A stretch of DNA of 22,160 nucleotides from JALRHH01 sp964638875. GTDB taxonomy: Bacteria > Patescibacteriota > Saccharimonadia > Saccharimonadales > JALRHH01. A program made the translations under genes and the position numbers. Within the stretch, counting starts at the first letter, position 1. Each line of letters begins with the position of its first letter. Below, piece by piece: positions 1 through 7,714 of this stretch. The notes beneath the pieces are model-generated. The model had not been told where the DNA came from. It ran no database searches and saw nothing but the letters and a program-made list of their open reading frames with translations. The stretch covers positions 1-22,160 of the forward strand of contig CAZXBL010000013.1 in NCBI GenBank assembly GCA_964638875.1, read 5' to 3'.

Positions 1-671
1 ACGATAAATACGAACATACTGGTGTAAATACGTATCGCATTAACCGGTTTGCCCGCGATTGCTTCGGCTGCTTTACGAAGTGCTTCGGGCACATTTGGCT
101 CCTCAGCTTTCAGTAATGGGTTTCCTGCTACTACCACGTCGGTTTGTACACGCCCGATCGTGACCTCTTTGTCACTTCCATCGCTACTTTTTACTTTAGA
201 GACGCCAATTTTATTGAGCGCACCATCGAAATCACCCAGCGCCCGACCAATAATAACTGGCTCCTTGCTACCTGCTTTCATACCAATACCATCTATGGCT
301 GAAACAGTGATGTAGTCCCCTGCCTTGATTGGCCCGTTTTGCGTACTAACCATCACATCGAATTTACCCGCTGTGGCAACAAATACTTTTTTACCATCAG
401 AAGATAGGGTTACTGGGGCGTCATTCGGATCAACAACTACACCAAATAGCTTATTGGCTGTATCCTGTTTGACTGCCTCTACCTTTGATGGGTCGTCCTT
501 CTTGAGCTGGATTAACATCCCTCTTTGCGTAACCTGATCAGAGCCATAACCCTGAGTCAGCGCCTGTGCAAAAATAGGGTAATGCGTGCTAGCAACCGCT
601 AACAGAGACAATATAAGGACTGCTGATAGACGCTGAAAAGTACAGAATTTTTTGATTTTTGTCTTTAGCAT
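1..671 (-). CDS. Secreted protein of unknown function, N-terminal 223 residues (runs off the window)
   Basis: An open frame runs from ATG at 669-671 to the window edge with no stop, so the C-terminus is missing. Residues 1-36 form a typical signal peptide: a basic start (MLKTKIKKF), a hydrophobic core (LSAVLILSLLAVA) and a plausible cleavage site after IFAQA. The mature part contains GMLIQLKKDD, LFGVVVDPNDAP, then GDYITVSAIDGIGMKAGS and IIGRALGDF. From memory, the GDYIT...GMKA...IGRAL pattern resembles one found in CPR and Firmicutes surface proteins near tail-fibre or intramolecular-chaperone-like modules, but I cannot assign a family. The last visible residues, IYTSMFVFI, could begin a C-terminal membrane segment, which would make it a signal-peptide plus anchor protein. 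It lies 71 bp downstream of the cysteine desulfurase and has its own promoter-like sequence, so it is probably a separate unit. Confidence 0.8.
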   Translation of the reverse strand, partial: MLKTKIKKFCTFQRLSAVLILSLLAVASTHYPIFAQALTQGYGSDQVTQRGMLIQLKKDDPSKVEAVKQDTANKLFGVVVDPNDAPVTLSSDGKKVFVATAGKFDVMVSTQNGPIKAGDYITVSAIDGIGMKAGSKEPVIIGRALGDFDGALNKIGVSKVKSSDGSDKEVTIGRVQTDVVVAGNPLLKAEEPNVPEALRKAAEAIAGKPVNAIRIYTSMFVFI

Positions 672-681
672 AATTGACTAC

Positions 682-711
682 AGTATATACCCGTTATACA
701 CAGATTCGCAA
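682..711 (-). promoter_or_regulatory. Predicted promoter of the secreted protein at 1-671
   Basis: Read on the minus strand: TTGCGA (-35, 4/6), an 18-bp spacer, then TATACT (-10, 5/6) at 682-687. Ten nt separate the -10 box from the ATG, so the predicted mRNA has only about 3 nt of 5' UTR and no room for a ribosome binding site. Confidence 0.45.
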
Positions 712-742
712 TCCCTGTTTACCCCTGTAATAGTACGAAATG

Positions 743-1876
743 TTAGCCAAGCAGCTGAACGAGAGTACTAAGGACATACTCTATTTGGTCCTTCGTGGTA
801 GAGCGTCCCATGGTAAACCGGAGGCTTGACTGGGCAGCTTCGTCGCTGAGTCCCATCGCTTTTAAGACATGAGAAGGCTCCTCGTTACTGGCACTACAGG
901 CAGAACCCACCGCACAAATAACACCTCTGTCATCCAGTTGCATCATTAGCGTTTCATTGTCATAACCTGACACCGTAATGTGCATGTTATTCACCAACCG
1001 ACTTTTCTGCGAACCGTTTACCTCGATATTTGGTAGTTTTGCCTCAAGCTCTTTAAAGAAAAGGTGTTGGAGATCCTGGAGTCGTTTACTTTCGTCGTGG
1101 CGTCTCTCCTGCACGAGTTCCAGTGACTTCGCGAAACCAATAATTGCTGGCACATTTTCAGTACCGCTGCGTTGACCGCGCTCCTGCCCACCACCAAGCA
1201 TCTGTGGTTTCAGATCAATTCCAGATTTAACGAACAGACAGCCTATTTGCTTTGGGCCGTAAATCTTACTGGCGTTAATAGTCATCAGGTCTACGCCCAG
1301 ACGGCTCACATGAATATCAAGATACGCGGGTGTCTGGCAAGCATCTGTATGGAAGTAAAGCGGATAATCATTAGTTCGTTCTGATCGTTTTTGGGCAATA
1401 ATCTGGGCAATTTCCTTCAGGGGTTGTATGGTACCCACTTCGTTGTTGGCGTACTGGATACTAACAAGCACTGTTTTGTCTGTTATGAGCTTTTCAAGCT
1501 GCGCTGGGTCAACTCTGCCCTCTTCATTGACTAGCGCAATCTTGAAATTATGTTGTTTAGCAGGCAGCAGAACTGACTCGTGTTCAACGCTACTAACGAC
1601 TATCTCACCATCGGGGTATTGTTGCATGGTGCCGTGAATTGCCAGGTTATTTGCCTCTGTACCTCCTGCCGTAAAAATAAGTTCTGGAGAACGCACACCT
1701 AGATAATGGGCGATTGTCGCCCTGGCAGTCTCAACGTCCCGTTTTACCTGACGTGCCGCCTCGTACTGAGCAGAAGGATTGAAAGCTTTTTCGGTAAAAT
1801 ACGGCTGCATTGCAGCAAAAACCACCGGGTCAACCGGTGTGGTAGCCGCATGGTCGAGGTAAATCGGATCACTCAT
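743..1876 (-). CDS. Cysteine desulfurase, NifS/IscS class I fold type
   Basis: PLP enzyme (377 aa) that takes sulfur from L-cysteine as an enzyme persulfide and passes it to thiolation or Fe-S pathways. Visible motifs: YLDHAATTP at residues 6-14, TAGGTEANN at 69-77, PLP-stacking His99, HTDACQ at 176-181 (Asp178 and Gln181 contact the cofactor), Schiff-base Lys204 in NASKIYGPK, and RSGTEN at 236-241. The active-site loop GSACSAS carries catalytic Cys327. Length and order fit full-length NifS/IscS proteins. No IscU, SufB or MnmA gene is visible nearby, so whether it serves tRNA thiolation or cluster assembly cannot be decided. It is the last gene of the tatD cluster; 19 to 28 bp separate it from the preceding gene's stop or likely end region. 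ATG start at 1876; no clear Shine-Dalgarno. Confidence 0.95.
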   Translation of the reverse strand: MSDPIYLDHAATTPVDPVVFAAMQPYFTEKAFNPSAQYEAARQVKRDVETARATIAHYLGVRSPELIFTAGGTEANNLAIHGTMQQYPDGEIVVSSVEHESVLLPAKQHNFKIALVNEEGRVDPAQLEKLITDKTVLVSIQYANNEVGTIQPLKEIAQIIAQKRSERTNDYPLYFHTDACQTPAYLDIHVSRLGVDLMTINASKIYGPKQIGCLFVKSGIDLKPQMLGGGQERGQRSGTENVPAIIGFAKSLELVQERRHDESKRLQDLQHLFFKELEAKLPNIEVNGSQKSRLVNNMHITVSGYDNETLMMQLDDRGVICAVGSACSASNEEPSHVLKAMGLSDEAAQSSLRFTMGRSTTKDQIEYVLSTLVQLLG

Positions 1877-1892
1877 AGGCCTATGGTATCAG

Positions 1893-2264
1893 TTATACGG
1901 TAAGGGAGTACACTTCGCGCGCTACGGCGTTACGGTACAGTCTAGCTGCCCTATAAAGGCGACGTGCCTCGTCGGGACTTACTTGTTGATACTTACCGTG
2001 CTGAGATTTCAAGATCCCGTCAGGACGTATATCATAGCGCGTTGTCTGCACCTGTGCCTCACCGTTTTTAGCGATCCATTCTTCGTGCCAAACCCAAGTT
2101 CGTTCGTCAAGACAAAAGAACTCGCGTCTTACATTCTGAGCAGTAGGACCAAATAATTTACCACCGACCCTGGCTTCATGCCGGATAAAATTCCGATACA
2201 ATTCTGCCCTGCGATCTTCTTGGCGTTGTGGTGATACGAAATTTAAAATTTTCTTAAGAGGCAT
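1893..2264 (-). CDS. Small conserved-looking protein of unknown function (123 aa)
   Basis: I do not recognise a named domain. The protein is soluble, basic and likely alpha+beta. The centre holds an aromatic/acidic stretch (REFFCLDERTWVWHEEW), then TTRYDIRPDGILK, then a helix rich in Arg and Tyr (RRLYRAARLYRNAV). The dense Trp/Phe/Glu core looks conserved rather than random; from memory similar proteins occur in Saccharibacteria. I chose the ATG at 2264 because AGGTG lies 6 nt upstream of it and only 1 nt separates it from the upstream stop. A GTG at 2273 would add three residues and overlap the upstream gene by 8 nt. It sits between the 99-aa protein and the cysteine desulfurase in a tight cluster, so the four genes are probably co-transcribed. 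Confidence 0.8.
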   Translation of the reverse strand: MPLKKILNFVSPQRQEDRRAELYRNFIRHEARVGGKLFGPTAQNVRREFFCLDERTWVWHEEWIAKNGEAQVQTTRYDIRPDGILKSQHGKYQQVSPDEARRLYRAARLYRNAVAREVYSLTV

Positions 2265-2265
2265 G

Positions 2266-2565
2266 CTATTCACCTACCGCTAAGTCAATATTCCTACGAG
2301 ATTGCTTTATAGCTTCCTTTTGGACTGATATGGCAACTGCATTTCGCTGTTCAGAGTATGCGCTAAGGTCTACTACTCCATGTGGAAGTCGCGGGGTAGA
2401 TTCAACGATCTGAGCAGATTCAACTGGTTGGACGGCTACGGCACTGACGGAAGGCTCTGCTTGAAGCATGTGCTCTAAGCTACTATCAATAACCTCAAAC
2501 ACACGTTGGGATCCAACACTTTCTACCAGACGTAAGAAATCACCCTTTTCAGGATTAAAGTTCAC
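2266..2565 (-). CDS. Small protein of unknown function (99 aa)
   Basis: No recognised domain. Starts with GTG at 2565; a good Shine-Dalgarno, AGGAG, lies 8 nt upstream and overlaps the end of the tatD gene (tatD stop at 2577-2579). The N-terminal 35 residues look helical (FLRLVESVGSQRVFEVIDSSLEHML). The middle is a Val/Ser/Glu/Pro-rich linker. The last 35 residues are again helical (YSEQRNAVAISVQKEAIKQ). No signal peptide or membrane segment. It lies 11 bp after tatD and 1 bp before the 123-aa gene, so translation of the three is likely coupled. The two small proteins might act together, but that rests only on adjacency. Confidence 0.75.
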   Translation of the reverse strand: MNFNPEKGDFLRLVESVGSQRVFEVIDSSLEHMLQAEPSVSAVAVQPVESAQIVESTPRLPHGVVDLSAYSEQRNAVAISVQKEAIKQSRRNIDLAVGE

Positions 2566-2576
2566 AATAATTACTC

Positions 2577-3392
2577 CTATATGCCGAATAGTTTTTCAGC
2601 GTTGCGTGTTGTGGCTTCAGAGATTTCTGCAACGGTGTCACCGCGTAAAGAGGACAGAAATTCAGCCGTCAACACAACATGTTTTGGCTCGCAGATTGTA
2701 CCACGTAATGGAACCGGAGTCAAGAAAGGCGCGTCAGTCTCAAGAAGTAAGTTATTTAAGGGGATCGAGCGGTACACATTCAATTGTTCTGGTTGTTTCG
2801 CAAAAGTCGCAATGCCGTTCACGCCGATGTAGAGCCCCTTCTGGACAGCTTTTTGCATGTTGTCGTGATTATCAGTAAAACTATGCAAAACACCTTTAAC
2901 ACCCTCAAAATTGCTCAGGATGGGCCAAAAGTCACCAAAAGCCTCACGTACATGGAAAATCAGAGGTAAATCATGTTTTTGCGCCAGATCCAGCTGGAAT
3001 TCTATGATTTTGATCTGTTCTTCTCTGGGGGAGTGTTCATAGAAGTAATCCAAACCGCACTCACCCACGGCTACGACCTTAGGAGCGGCTGCAAGAGTAG
3101 CAAAATGGTCTAGGGCCTCTTGGTTGTTCACAAATTTCATTGCTTCGTGTGGGTGGATACCAATGCTTGCATACAGGTTTTCACGACTTTTCACAGTGTT
3201 CACAGCCAGCTCACTGTCTTCCACCTCACAACCTACACAAATCATTTTGGCAACACCCGCTTCTTGAGCACGCCCTACAATCTCATCAACAGAGCCGTTA
3301 CCTGCATTGGCCCACATCTCCTGCGTACTCCGCTCGCCAGAAGTAGATCCAGCAGACTGAATATGACAATGCGTATCAATAAATTTGTTCAC
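2577..3392 (-). CDS. tatD: TatD-family metal-dependent hydrolase (DNase)
   Basis: A 271-residue TIM-barrel amidohydrolase of the TatD family, whose members are Mg2+/Mn2+-dependent 3'-5' DNA or RNA exonucleases. All expected metal ligands are visible: DTHCH at residues 6-10 (His8, His10), Glu111 in VGECGLDY, His147 in FHVRE, His170 in LHSFTD, and Asp220 in LLETDAPFL. GIHPHEA at 78-84 is also typical. Full length for the family. The start is GTG at 3392: the metal-binding DTHCH follows five residues later, so no downstream start is possible. There is no Shine-Dalgarno. Instead TATAAT ends 7 nt before the GTG, predicting a leaderless mRNA. It heads the cluster tatD, 99-aa protein, 123-aa protein, cysteine desulfurase. 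Confidence 0.93.
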   Translation of the reverse strand: MNKFIDTHCHIQSAGSTSGERSTQEMWANAGNGSVDEIVGRAQEAGVAKMICVGCEVEDSELAVNTVKSRENLYASIGIHPHEAMKFVNNQEALDHFATLAAAPKVVAVGECGLDYFYEHSPREEQIKIIEFQLDLAQKHDLPLIFHVREAFGDFWPILSNFEGVKGVLHSFTDNHDNMQKAVQKGLYIGVNGIATFAKQPEQLNVYRSIPLNNLLLETDAPFLTPVPLRGTICEPKHVVLTAEFLSSLRGDTVAEISEATTRNAEKLFGI

Positions 3393-3399
3393 TCAAACT

Positions 3400-3405
3400 A
3401 TTATA
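3400..3405 (-). promoter_or_regulatory. Extended -10 promoter of tatD, predicted leaderless
   Basis: Minus strand TGCTATAAT is a perfect extended -10 element (TGn plus TATAAT). Exactly 7 nt (AGTTTGA) separate it from the GTG start, so transcription should begin at the start codon itself. No -35 hexamer is recognisable. Confidence 0.55.
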
Positions 3406-3443
3406 GCAATCGTTTGAGGAATAGATGATTCTGGGGCTATCGG

Positions 3444-5921
3444 CTAAATTGACGAATCACAAACATAGATGTCTGTAATTCTGAACAGGTGTACACCCAC
3501 CTTATAGTCGATAGCTTTAGTATGAAAAGCTGTGCAGGCTCGCGGCCTTGTACAAGGTCCCCACCTATTTATGAAGTAATCTTCAGCCTTACTACATGTA
3601 TAGGTCGCTGTATAATCTTTTCCACCATTGTCACGCTCAGGCTTATAGCAAATATCCCACCTATTGTCTGAGTAGTTAGTTAGCTGATGACCATCTTTCA
3701 AACAGTCCCTCACGCAGTCATATGGTCCGTTCTGAGGTCTACCCGTACCTAGACTAGCGCAGTTGACCTGCTGCATATCAGAGTCCTTATCACCAGATCC
3801 TTCGTCGCCGCCGTCGCCGCTTATGGCGTCATCTGGTTTTGGTGGGCATTTTTGGCCAACTGGTAGACTTTGACCATTCCAGCACTTGTGGCGGTCTATG
3901 ACACACTTGCCATTTTGCCAGTGATATTTGCCACCTTTAACGACTTTACAGTAAGCTTTTGGCCCTTGTTTTAGGGCTGCACTGAATGCGCCACCGGTCG
4001 ACTTAGCGACACCTTTTGCACGGTCAAAGTAACTAGGGCTAAAGCACTCGTCAGTTTTAGATTTTTCTTTATAGATATAGTAAGTCGTCTTTTTGCCGAC
4101 ACATTGGTTTGCTTTGACAATTGTTTGGTTTTTGTCTTCGCGGTTAGGGACTTGGGCGCAGAGTTTGACCTGCTCTATCCACATGCGGTTACGTTCATCA
4201 CACTTCTTTTTGCTTTCTTTTGCTTTGGAATCTAGTTTTACAGCATACGGCACATCATGCTTGTAGCTGATACATACTGTATCTGTGCGCTTCTGGCTGT
4301 CATCTTCACCGTCACCAGTTATCTGGACAGTTCGTGGACGACCATCTTTGTTGTTTCTGCACGTTTCTATTGAACAGCCATGCTCGCCACCATTACCAGC
4401 GCTAATCCATTCACGCCCAAGGAGTCCGCACTTACGTTCGCCTTGTTTACCTTTAAATTCTGCGTCTACAGGCACTATAGTGGTTGGTTCAACCGTTGCT
4501 TGGACACACTCGCCATCTTTTACAATAGGAGTTTCGCCATTCAATGCTGGTGGACAAATTAGAGTGGAGCCATCAGAGCATTTATCGGTTTCTGGATCGT
4601 AAGTAGCACCGCTGCCAAGGCATATCGGTAGTAGATCCTCTATGGTTTCGCCAAGTACAATATGTGTTGCAGGGCGGGCAGAGGATATTTTGTTGTTAAT
4701 GTTTTTCTGCTTATCTTTGGCATCACCTAAGTTAGCATCGGACGCATAAGGTTTAATACAGTTTGTTATAAAGGTATTGTCCTCGCACAGTATCCAGCGG
4801 CCCTTTAGAACCTTAAAACTACTGATTTCATCGTTCCAGCCTCTGGGGAGCGCACCAAGGTGGGTTACACCATCGAGTCTTTTACCATTTACTTTTACAG
4901 TCAGATCACCTACCGTACCATCTTCATTTACTTTGGCAAAAGCATCTAGTTTATCACCCTTAAAATCTCTGTCTTTGAATAGGATGATGCGGAAATCGGG
5001 GTTAACACCCTCAGTGTCGTCAGTGTTGCCGTCATCTTCTGGGTTTTGTGGCAGACATCGTGCACTAGCATCTGAAGGGCTGCAGTCGTCTGGCTGGGTT
5101 GGTGTATCGGGTTTTGTACCGCCAACTGGCTGACCGGCAAGGAGGCCGTCTTTTTCGTTTTTGTCAGCCGTTGCCTTATCTTTTTCACAGACATCAGTTT
5201 TAGTACCATCACCGGTCTTGGGCGTAAAGTTAGCGTTATAGTATGGGAATCCCGCCAGACACTGAGGTGCGCTATTAGTATCTTGTTGGCCCGGTAAACG
5301 AGCACAACCAATTCCTACGTAAATACGGTGTAGCTGTGCACAGTAATCACTAGTGATATTTAGTGCAACAGCATGCTGACAGTACATCGTACTATTTTTA
5401 GTTAGCAGTGCCCCAGCGTTAGTCTCGCAGACACGCTTACAGTTATTTGCATCTGTTGGCTTACGCCCCAGGAGCTTACAGGTTTTCTCGGCTATTCTGT
5501 CCGTGGTTACTTCTGGCTGGTCTGTTATTGGAGGATCTGTAACTGGTGGTCGCTTTTTAACACAGTTTACACCTTGCTTTTCGTACCCATCGATGCACAT
5601 ACCAGTCCGACAGCGCTTATTATCTTGACCGTAAGGAAGTTTGTATAAGGCACAGTCTTCTTTGATCTTTTCGATTTTTACGAAAGGTTCACATTTATTC
5701 TTGTCATTCTTGTGTTCACCGGGGATACAACCATCTGATTTAAGGCCTTGAGCATTAAGTGCTGGCGCGTTATCGCTCGTTGCGGCTTCTGAACTGAAAA
5801 CCCGATATGCACCAAAACTGGCAAATCCCGAGACAACTAGTACAGCGATGAGGACATGATGCCCCACACCAGAACTGTTTAGTGGCTTGATAAATGAAAG
5901 TCGCTTGGCTAGCCGCTTCAT
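3444..5921 (-). CDS. Large Cys-rich secreted/anchored surface protein with a beta/gamma-crystallin-type Ca2+-binding unit
   Basis: 825 aa. A basic N-terminus is followed by one hydrophobic segment (residues 22-40, LIAVLVVSGFASFGAY), a signal anchor or uncleaved signal. Everything after it looks extracellular: 42 cysteines, many Asn/Asp/Gly/Lys and Pro/Asp/Thr-rich linkers (near 122-140, 262-305 and 692-716). Residues 309-416 read as two Greek-key motifs of the beta/gamma-crystallin type (ILFKDRDFKGDKLDAF, then GRWILCEDNTF). Each ends in the Ca2+-binding signature N/D-N/D-x-x-S-S: NDEISS at 363-368 and NNKISS at 409-414. A six-cysteine module occurs three times, at 148-206, 498-588 and 721-790, beginning CKLLGR, CGLLGR and CASLGT. 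The even, high cysteine count suggests disulfides formed outside the cell. Plausible roles are adhesion to a host or cell-surface structure; none can be proven from sequence. It has its own promoter and stands alone between metG and tatD. ATG start at 5921 with only a weak AGG upstream. Confidence 0.85.
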   Translation of the reverse strand: MKRLAKRLSFIKPLNSSGVGHHVLIAVLVVSGFASFGAYRVFSSEAATSDNAPALNAQGLKSDGCIPGEHKNDKNKCEPFVKIEKIKEDCALYKLPYGQDNKRCRTGMCIDGYEKQGVNCVKKRPPVTDPPITDQPEVTTDRIAEKTCKLLGRKPTDANNCKRVCETNAGALLTKNSTMYCQHAVALNITSDYCAQLHRIYVGIGCARLPGQQDTNSAPQCLAGFPYYNANFTPKTGDGTKTDVCEKDKATADKNEKDGLLAGQPVGGTKPDTPTQPDDCSPSDASARCLPQNPEDDGNTDDTEGVNPDFRIILFKDRDFKGDKLDAFAKVNEDGTVGDLTVKVNGKRLDGVTHLGALPRGWNDEISSFKVLKGRWILCEDNTFITNCIKPYASDANLGDAKDKQKNINNKISSARPATHIVLGETIEDLLPICLGSGATYDPETDKCSDGSTLICPPALNGETPIVKDGECVQATVEPTTIVPVDAEFKGKQGERKCGLLGREWISAGNGGEHGCSIETCRNNKDGRPRTVQITGDGEDDSQKRTDTVCISYKHDVPYAVKLDSKAKESKKKCDERNRMWIEQVKLCAQVPNREDKNQTIVKANQCVGKKTTYYIYKEKSKTDECFSPSYFDRAKGVAKSTGGAFSAALKQGPKAYCKVVKGGKYHWQNGKCVIDRHKCWNGQSLPVGQKCPPKPDDAISGDGGDEGSGDKDSDMQQVNCASLGTGRPQNGPYDCVRDCLKDGHQLTNYSDNRWDICYKPERDNGGKDYTATYTCSKAEDYFINRWGPCTRPRACTAFHTKAIDYKVGVHLFRITDIYVCDSSI

Positions 5922-5970
5922 AGCAATGTTTTACCTATTTATGTTTTTGATTTTAAAGTTAGATATCTTA

Positions 5971-5999
5971 ACTATCGTGGAAAACACAGACCCTGTCAA
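5971..5999 (-). promoter_or_regulatory. Predicted sigma70-type promoter of the Cys-rich surface protein
   Basis: Minus strand: a perfect TTGACA (-35, at 5994-5999), a 17-bp spacer, then GATAGT (-10, 4/6, at 5971-5976). The predicted start site is near 5964, giving about 43 nt of 5' UTR. It is the only consensus -35 box I found in the window, which suggests strong independent expression. Confidence 0.55.
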
Positions 6000-6021
6000 C
6001 TGAGCAGTTACTACTGTAATT

Positions 6022-6055
6022 ATAAAAAGTGAAAGGGTTTATCCACAAACCCCTT
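6022..6055 (-). terminator. Rho-independent terminator after metG
   Basis: On the minus strand, AAGGGGTTT and AAACCCTTT pair as a 9-bp stem (one G-U) around a 6-nt loop. The sequence CAC and a TTTTTATA tract follow. It lies 15 bp after the metG stop and separates metG from the promoter of the surface protein. Confidence 0.8.
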
Positions 6056-6070
6056 GTTGAGACCGTCTAC

Positions 6071-7520
6071 CTACTGGTCTTTACGAGGAAACAGCGTGCC
6101 TTCGATCGGGCGGACTACGCCATCGGCAAAGACTTGTTTGATCTTGAGTGCAGTTTCTGGCATGAATGGCTGTAGCAACTCCGCGATTTCTAACAAACAG
6201 CCGACCTGGTACGCCAAAACTTCACGTAAGTGATCAGCGTCGCCAGTCTTCTGGATCTCCCACGGTTTGGACTCGTCAATGTATTGATTCAACCCGCGAA
6301 CTTGTTCCCATACTTCGTCANNNNNNNNNNTCAAGTGCGCGGTCAAAACGGCATGTCGCAAGTGCGTTTTCATACTCACCAACATCGTGCCCAGCCTCGG
6401 GGATATTACCAATCAATCCATTTTGGTATTGCGTGATCATTGCAGCAGTTCGTTGCACAGCATTACCAAGTTCGTTCGCAAGTTCATTATTGTAAGCGTC
6501 CGCTAAACGAGTTTTGCTGAATTCACCGTCATCATATGATGGGATATGGCGAAGTAAGTAGTACCTCAGGACGTCAGCGCCGTATTCTTCGATAATTTTA
6601 TGTGGCTCAATGACATTACCAAGGGTTTTGCTCATCTTGACACCACCTTCGGCATTGATAAATCCATGTACATAGAGGGTTTTTGGCAAATCTAAACCAA
6701 GCGCCAACAACATGCCGGGCCAGATTGCAGCGTGAAAGCGTGATATATCTTTGCCAATTACCTGCACGTTTGCAGGCCAATATTCCTTAAAGTCTTTATG
6801 TTCTGGGTATCCAAGCACCGTAATGTAGTTCATTAGCGCCTCAAACCAGACATACATGACTTGCTTGCTGTCGCCAGGCACAGCCACGCCCCAAGTAATT
6901 TTGTCCTTGGGTCGCGAAATACTTATATCATCCAAGCCATCTTTAATCACGTTCAGAATTTCGTTACGGCGAGTAGCGGGCAATATTTGGAAAGATTCAG
7001 TTTCAATTGCCTGCAAAATCTGTGGTGCGTATGAGCTCAGTTTAAAAAAGTAGTTTTCTTCCTCTACTTTTTCGTATGGGCGGTTGTGGTTTGGGCAAAC
7101 ACCACTATTTTCTTTGACGGTTTTTTCAGGGAAGAAGGCCTCATCACCTGTGCAATACCACCCTGTATAGCTGCCCTTATAAATATCCTTCTCAAGTGCT
7201 TTCCAAATGAGACCCGCTCGTTGTTCGTGACCAGCATCTGTCGTTCGGATAAAGCGATCGTTGCTAATATTCAGTGCTTTGGCAAGATCGCGGAATAATT
7301 GGCTCGTTTCGTCAGTGAATTCCTTTGGGGTGACTCCCTTTTCAGTTGCTTTTTCTTCAATTTTGCCCCCATGCTCATCTGAGCCAGTACTAAATATAAC
7401 TGGCTTGCCCTCTGCGCGGGCGGCACGTGCCAAAACGTCTGCCATAACGAGTTCAAGTGCAAAACCAATGTGAGGCGGTCCGTTTACATAGGGAATAGAG
7501 GTGGTGATGTAGTAGTTCAT
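6071..7520 (-). CDS. metG: Methionyl-tRNA synthetase (interrupted by an assembly gap)
   Basis: Class I aminoacyl-tRNA synthetase charging tRNA-Met. The N-terminal part reads MNYYITTSIPYVNGPPHIGF, with the HIGH-type motif as HIGF. Then come STGSDEHGGK, the connective-peptide knuckle (WYCTGDEAFF ... GVCPNHN) and the KMSKS-type motif KMSKTLGN. The C-terminal part has the anticodon-binding helix (GLNQYIDESKPWEIQK). The Ns at 6321-6330 break the frame artificially. The 5' piece ends ACTTGA and the 3' piece begins TGACGAAG; overlapping the shared TGA gives A-L-D-E-V-W in one frame and about 478 aa in total. There is no C-terminal Trbp111-like domain. In the knuckle the second expected Cys is Asp (CxxD...CxxH). 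I prefer the ATG at 7520, which lies 7 nt from a TATACT box; an in-frame ATG at 7526 would add two residues. Confidence 0.95.
6321..6330. other. Assembly gap (10 N) inside metG
   Basis: A placeholder, not real sequence. The flanking bases share a 3-nt overlap (TGA) that restores the metG reading frame when merged, so the true gap is probably zero or negative. Confidence 0.9.
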
Positions 7521-7527
7521 TGTCATT

Positions 7528-7533
7528 AGTATA
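7528..7533 (-). promoter_or_regulatory. -10-like box of metG, predicted leaderless
   Basis: Minus strand TATACT is followed by 7 nt (AATGACA) and the ATG at 7520. The box is centred in an inverted repeat, ATTAGT-GTAT-ACTAAT. There is no recognisable -35 box and no Shine-Dalgarno. The stop of the preceding small gene is only 20 bp upstream of the start, so read-through from that gene is also possible. Confidence 0.4.
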
Positions 7534-7540
7534 CACTAAT

Positions 7541-7714
7541 CTAATCTGTTGGCTGGCTAGAAAGATGCCATAAATGGCAATGACGGCATTTGTACGCTTT
7601 GAGGCTGGCACCATGCTGCCAGTCTGCTGCTAGAGCTGTAGATTGAGCCTGCTTCAATGTATCAAATACCATTTTTTCTGCACATGGCAGCACATTTTCA
7701 TCAATGACGTTCAT
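7541..7714 (-). CDS. Tiny Cys/His protein, possible zinc knuckle (57 aa)
   Basis: Begins MNVIDENVLPC and ends with YKCRHCHLWHLSS. The putative metal site is C43-x2-C46-x3-H50 with Cys11 as a possible fourth ligand. The middle (VFDTLKQAQSTALAADWQHG) looks like one helix. From memory, small proteins ending in a KCxxCxxWHLSS-like motif occur in several bacterial groups, with no known function. I chose the ATG at 7714 because AGGA lies 8 nt upstream. A longer reading from 7762 would overlap the trehalase gene by about 60 nt without better signals. With the chosen start the gene overlaps the trehalase 3' end by 14 nt, so the two are probably translationally coupled. Confidence 0.7.
   Translation of the reverse strand: MNVIDENVLPCAEKMVFDTLKQAQSTALAADWQHGASLKAYKCRHCHLWHLSSQPTD

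Noticed and set aside
49..537. Two plus-strand frames near the left edge (88 and 70 codons)
   Set aside because: They are shadows of the minus-strand secreted protein, whose frame has a clear signal peptide and promoter.
6071..6412. Separate 113-aa protein at the 3' end of metG
   Set aside because: Its distal part is the MetG anticodon-binding domain; its first residues come from the wrong frame across the N gap.
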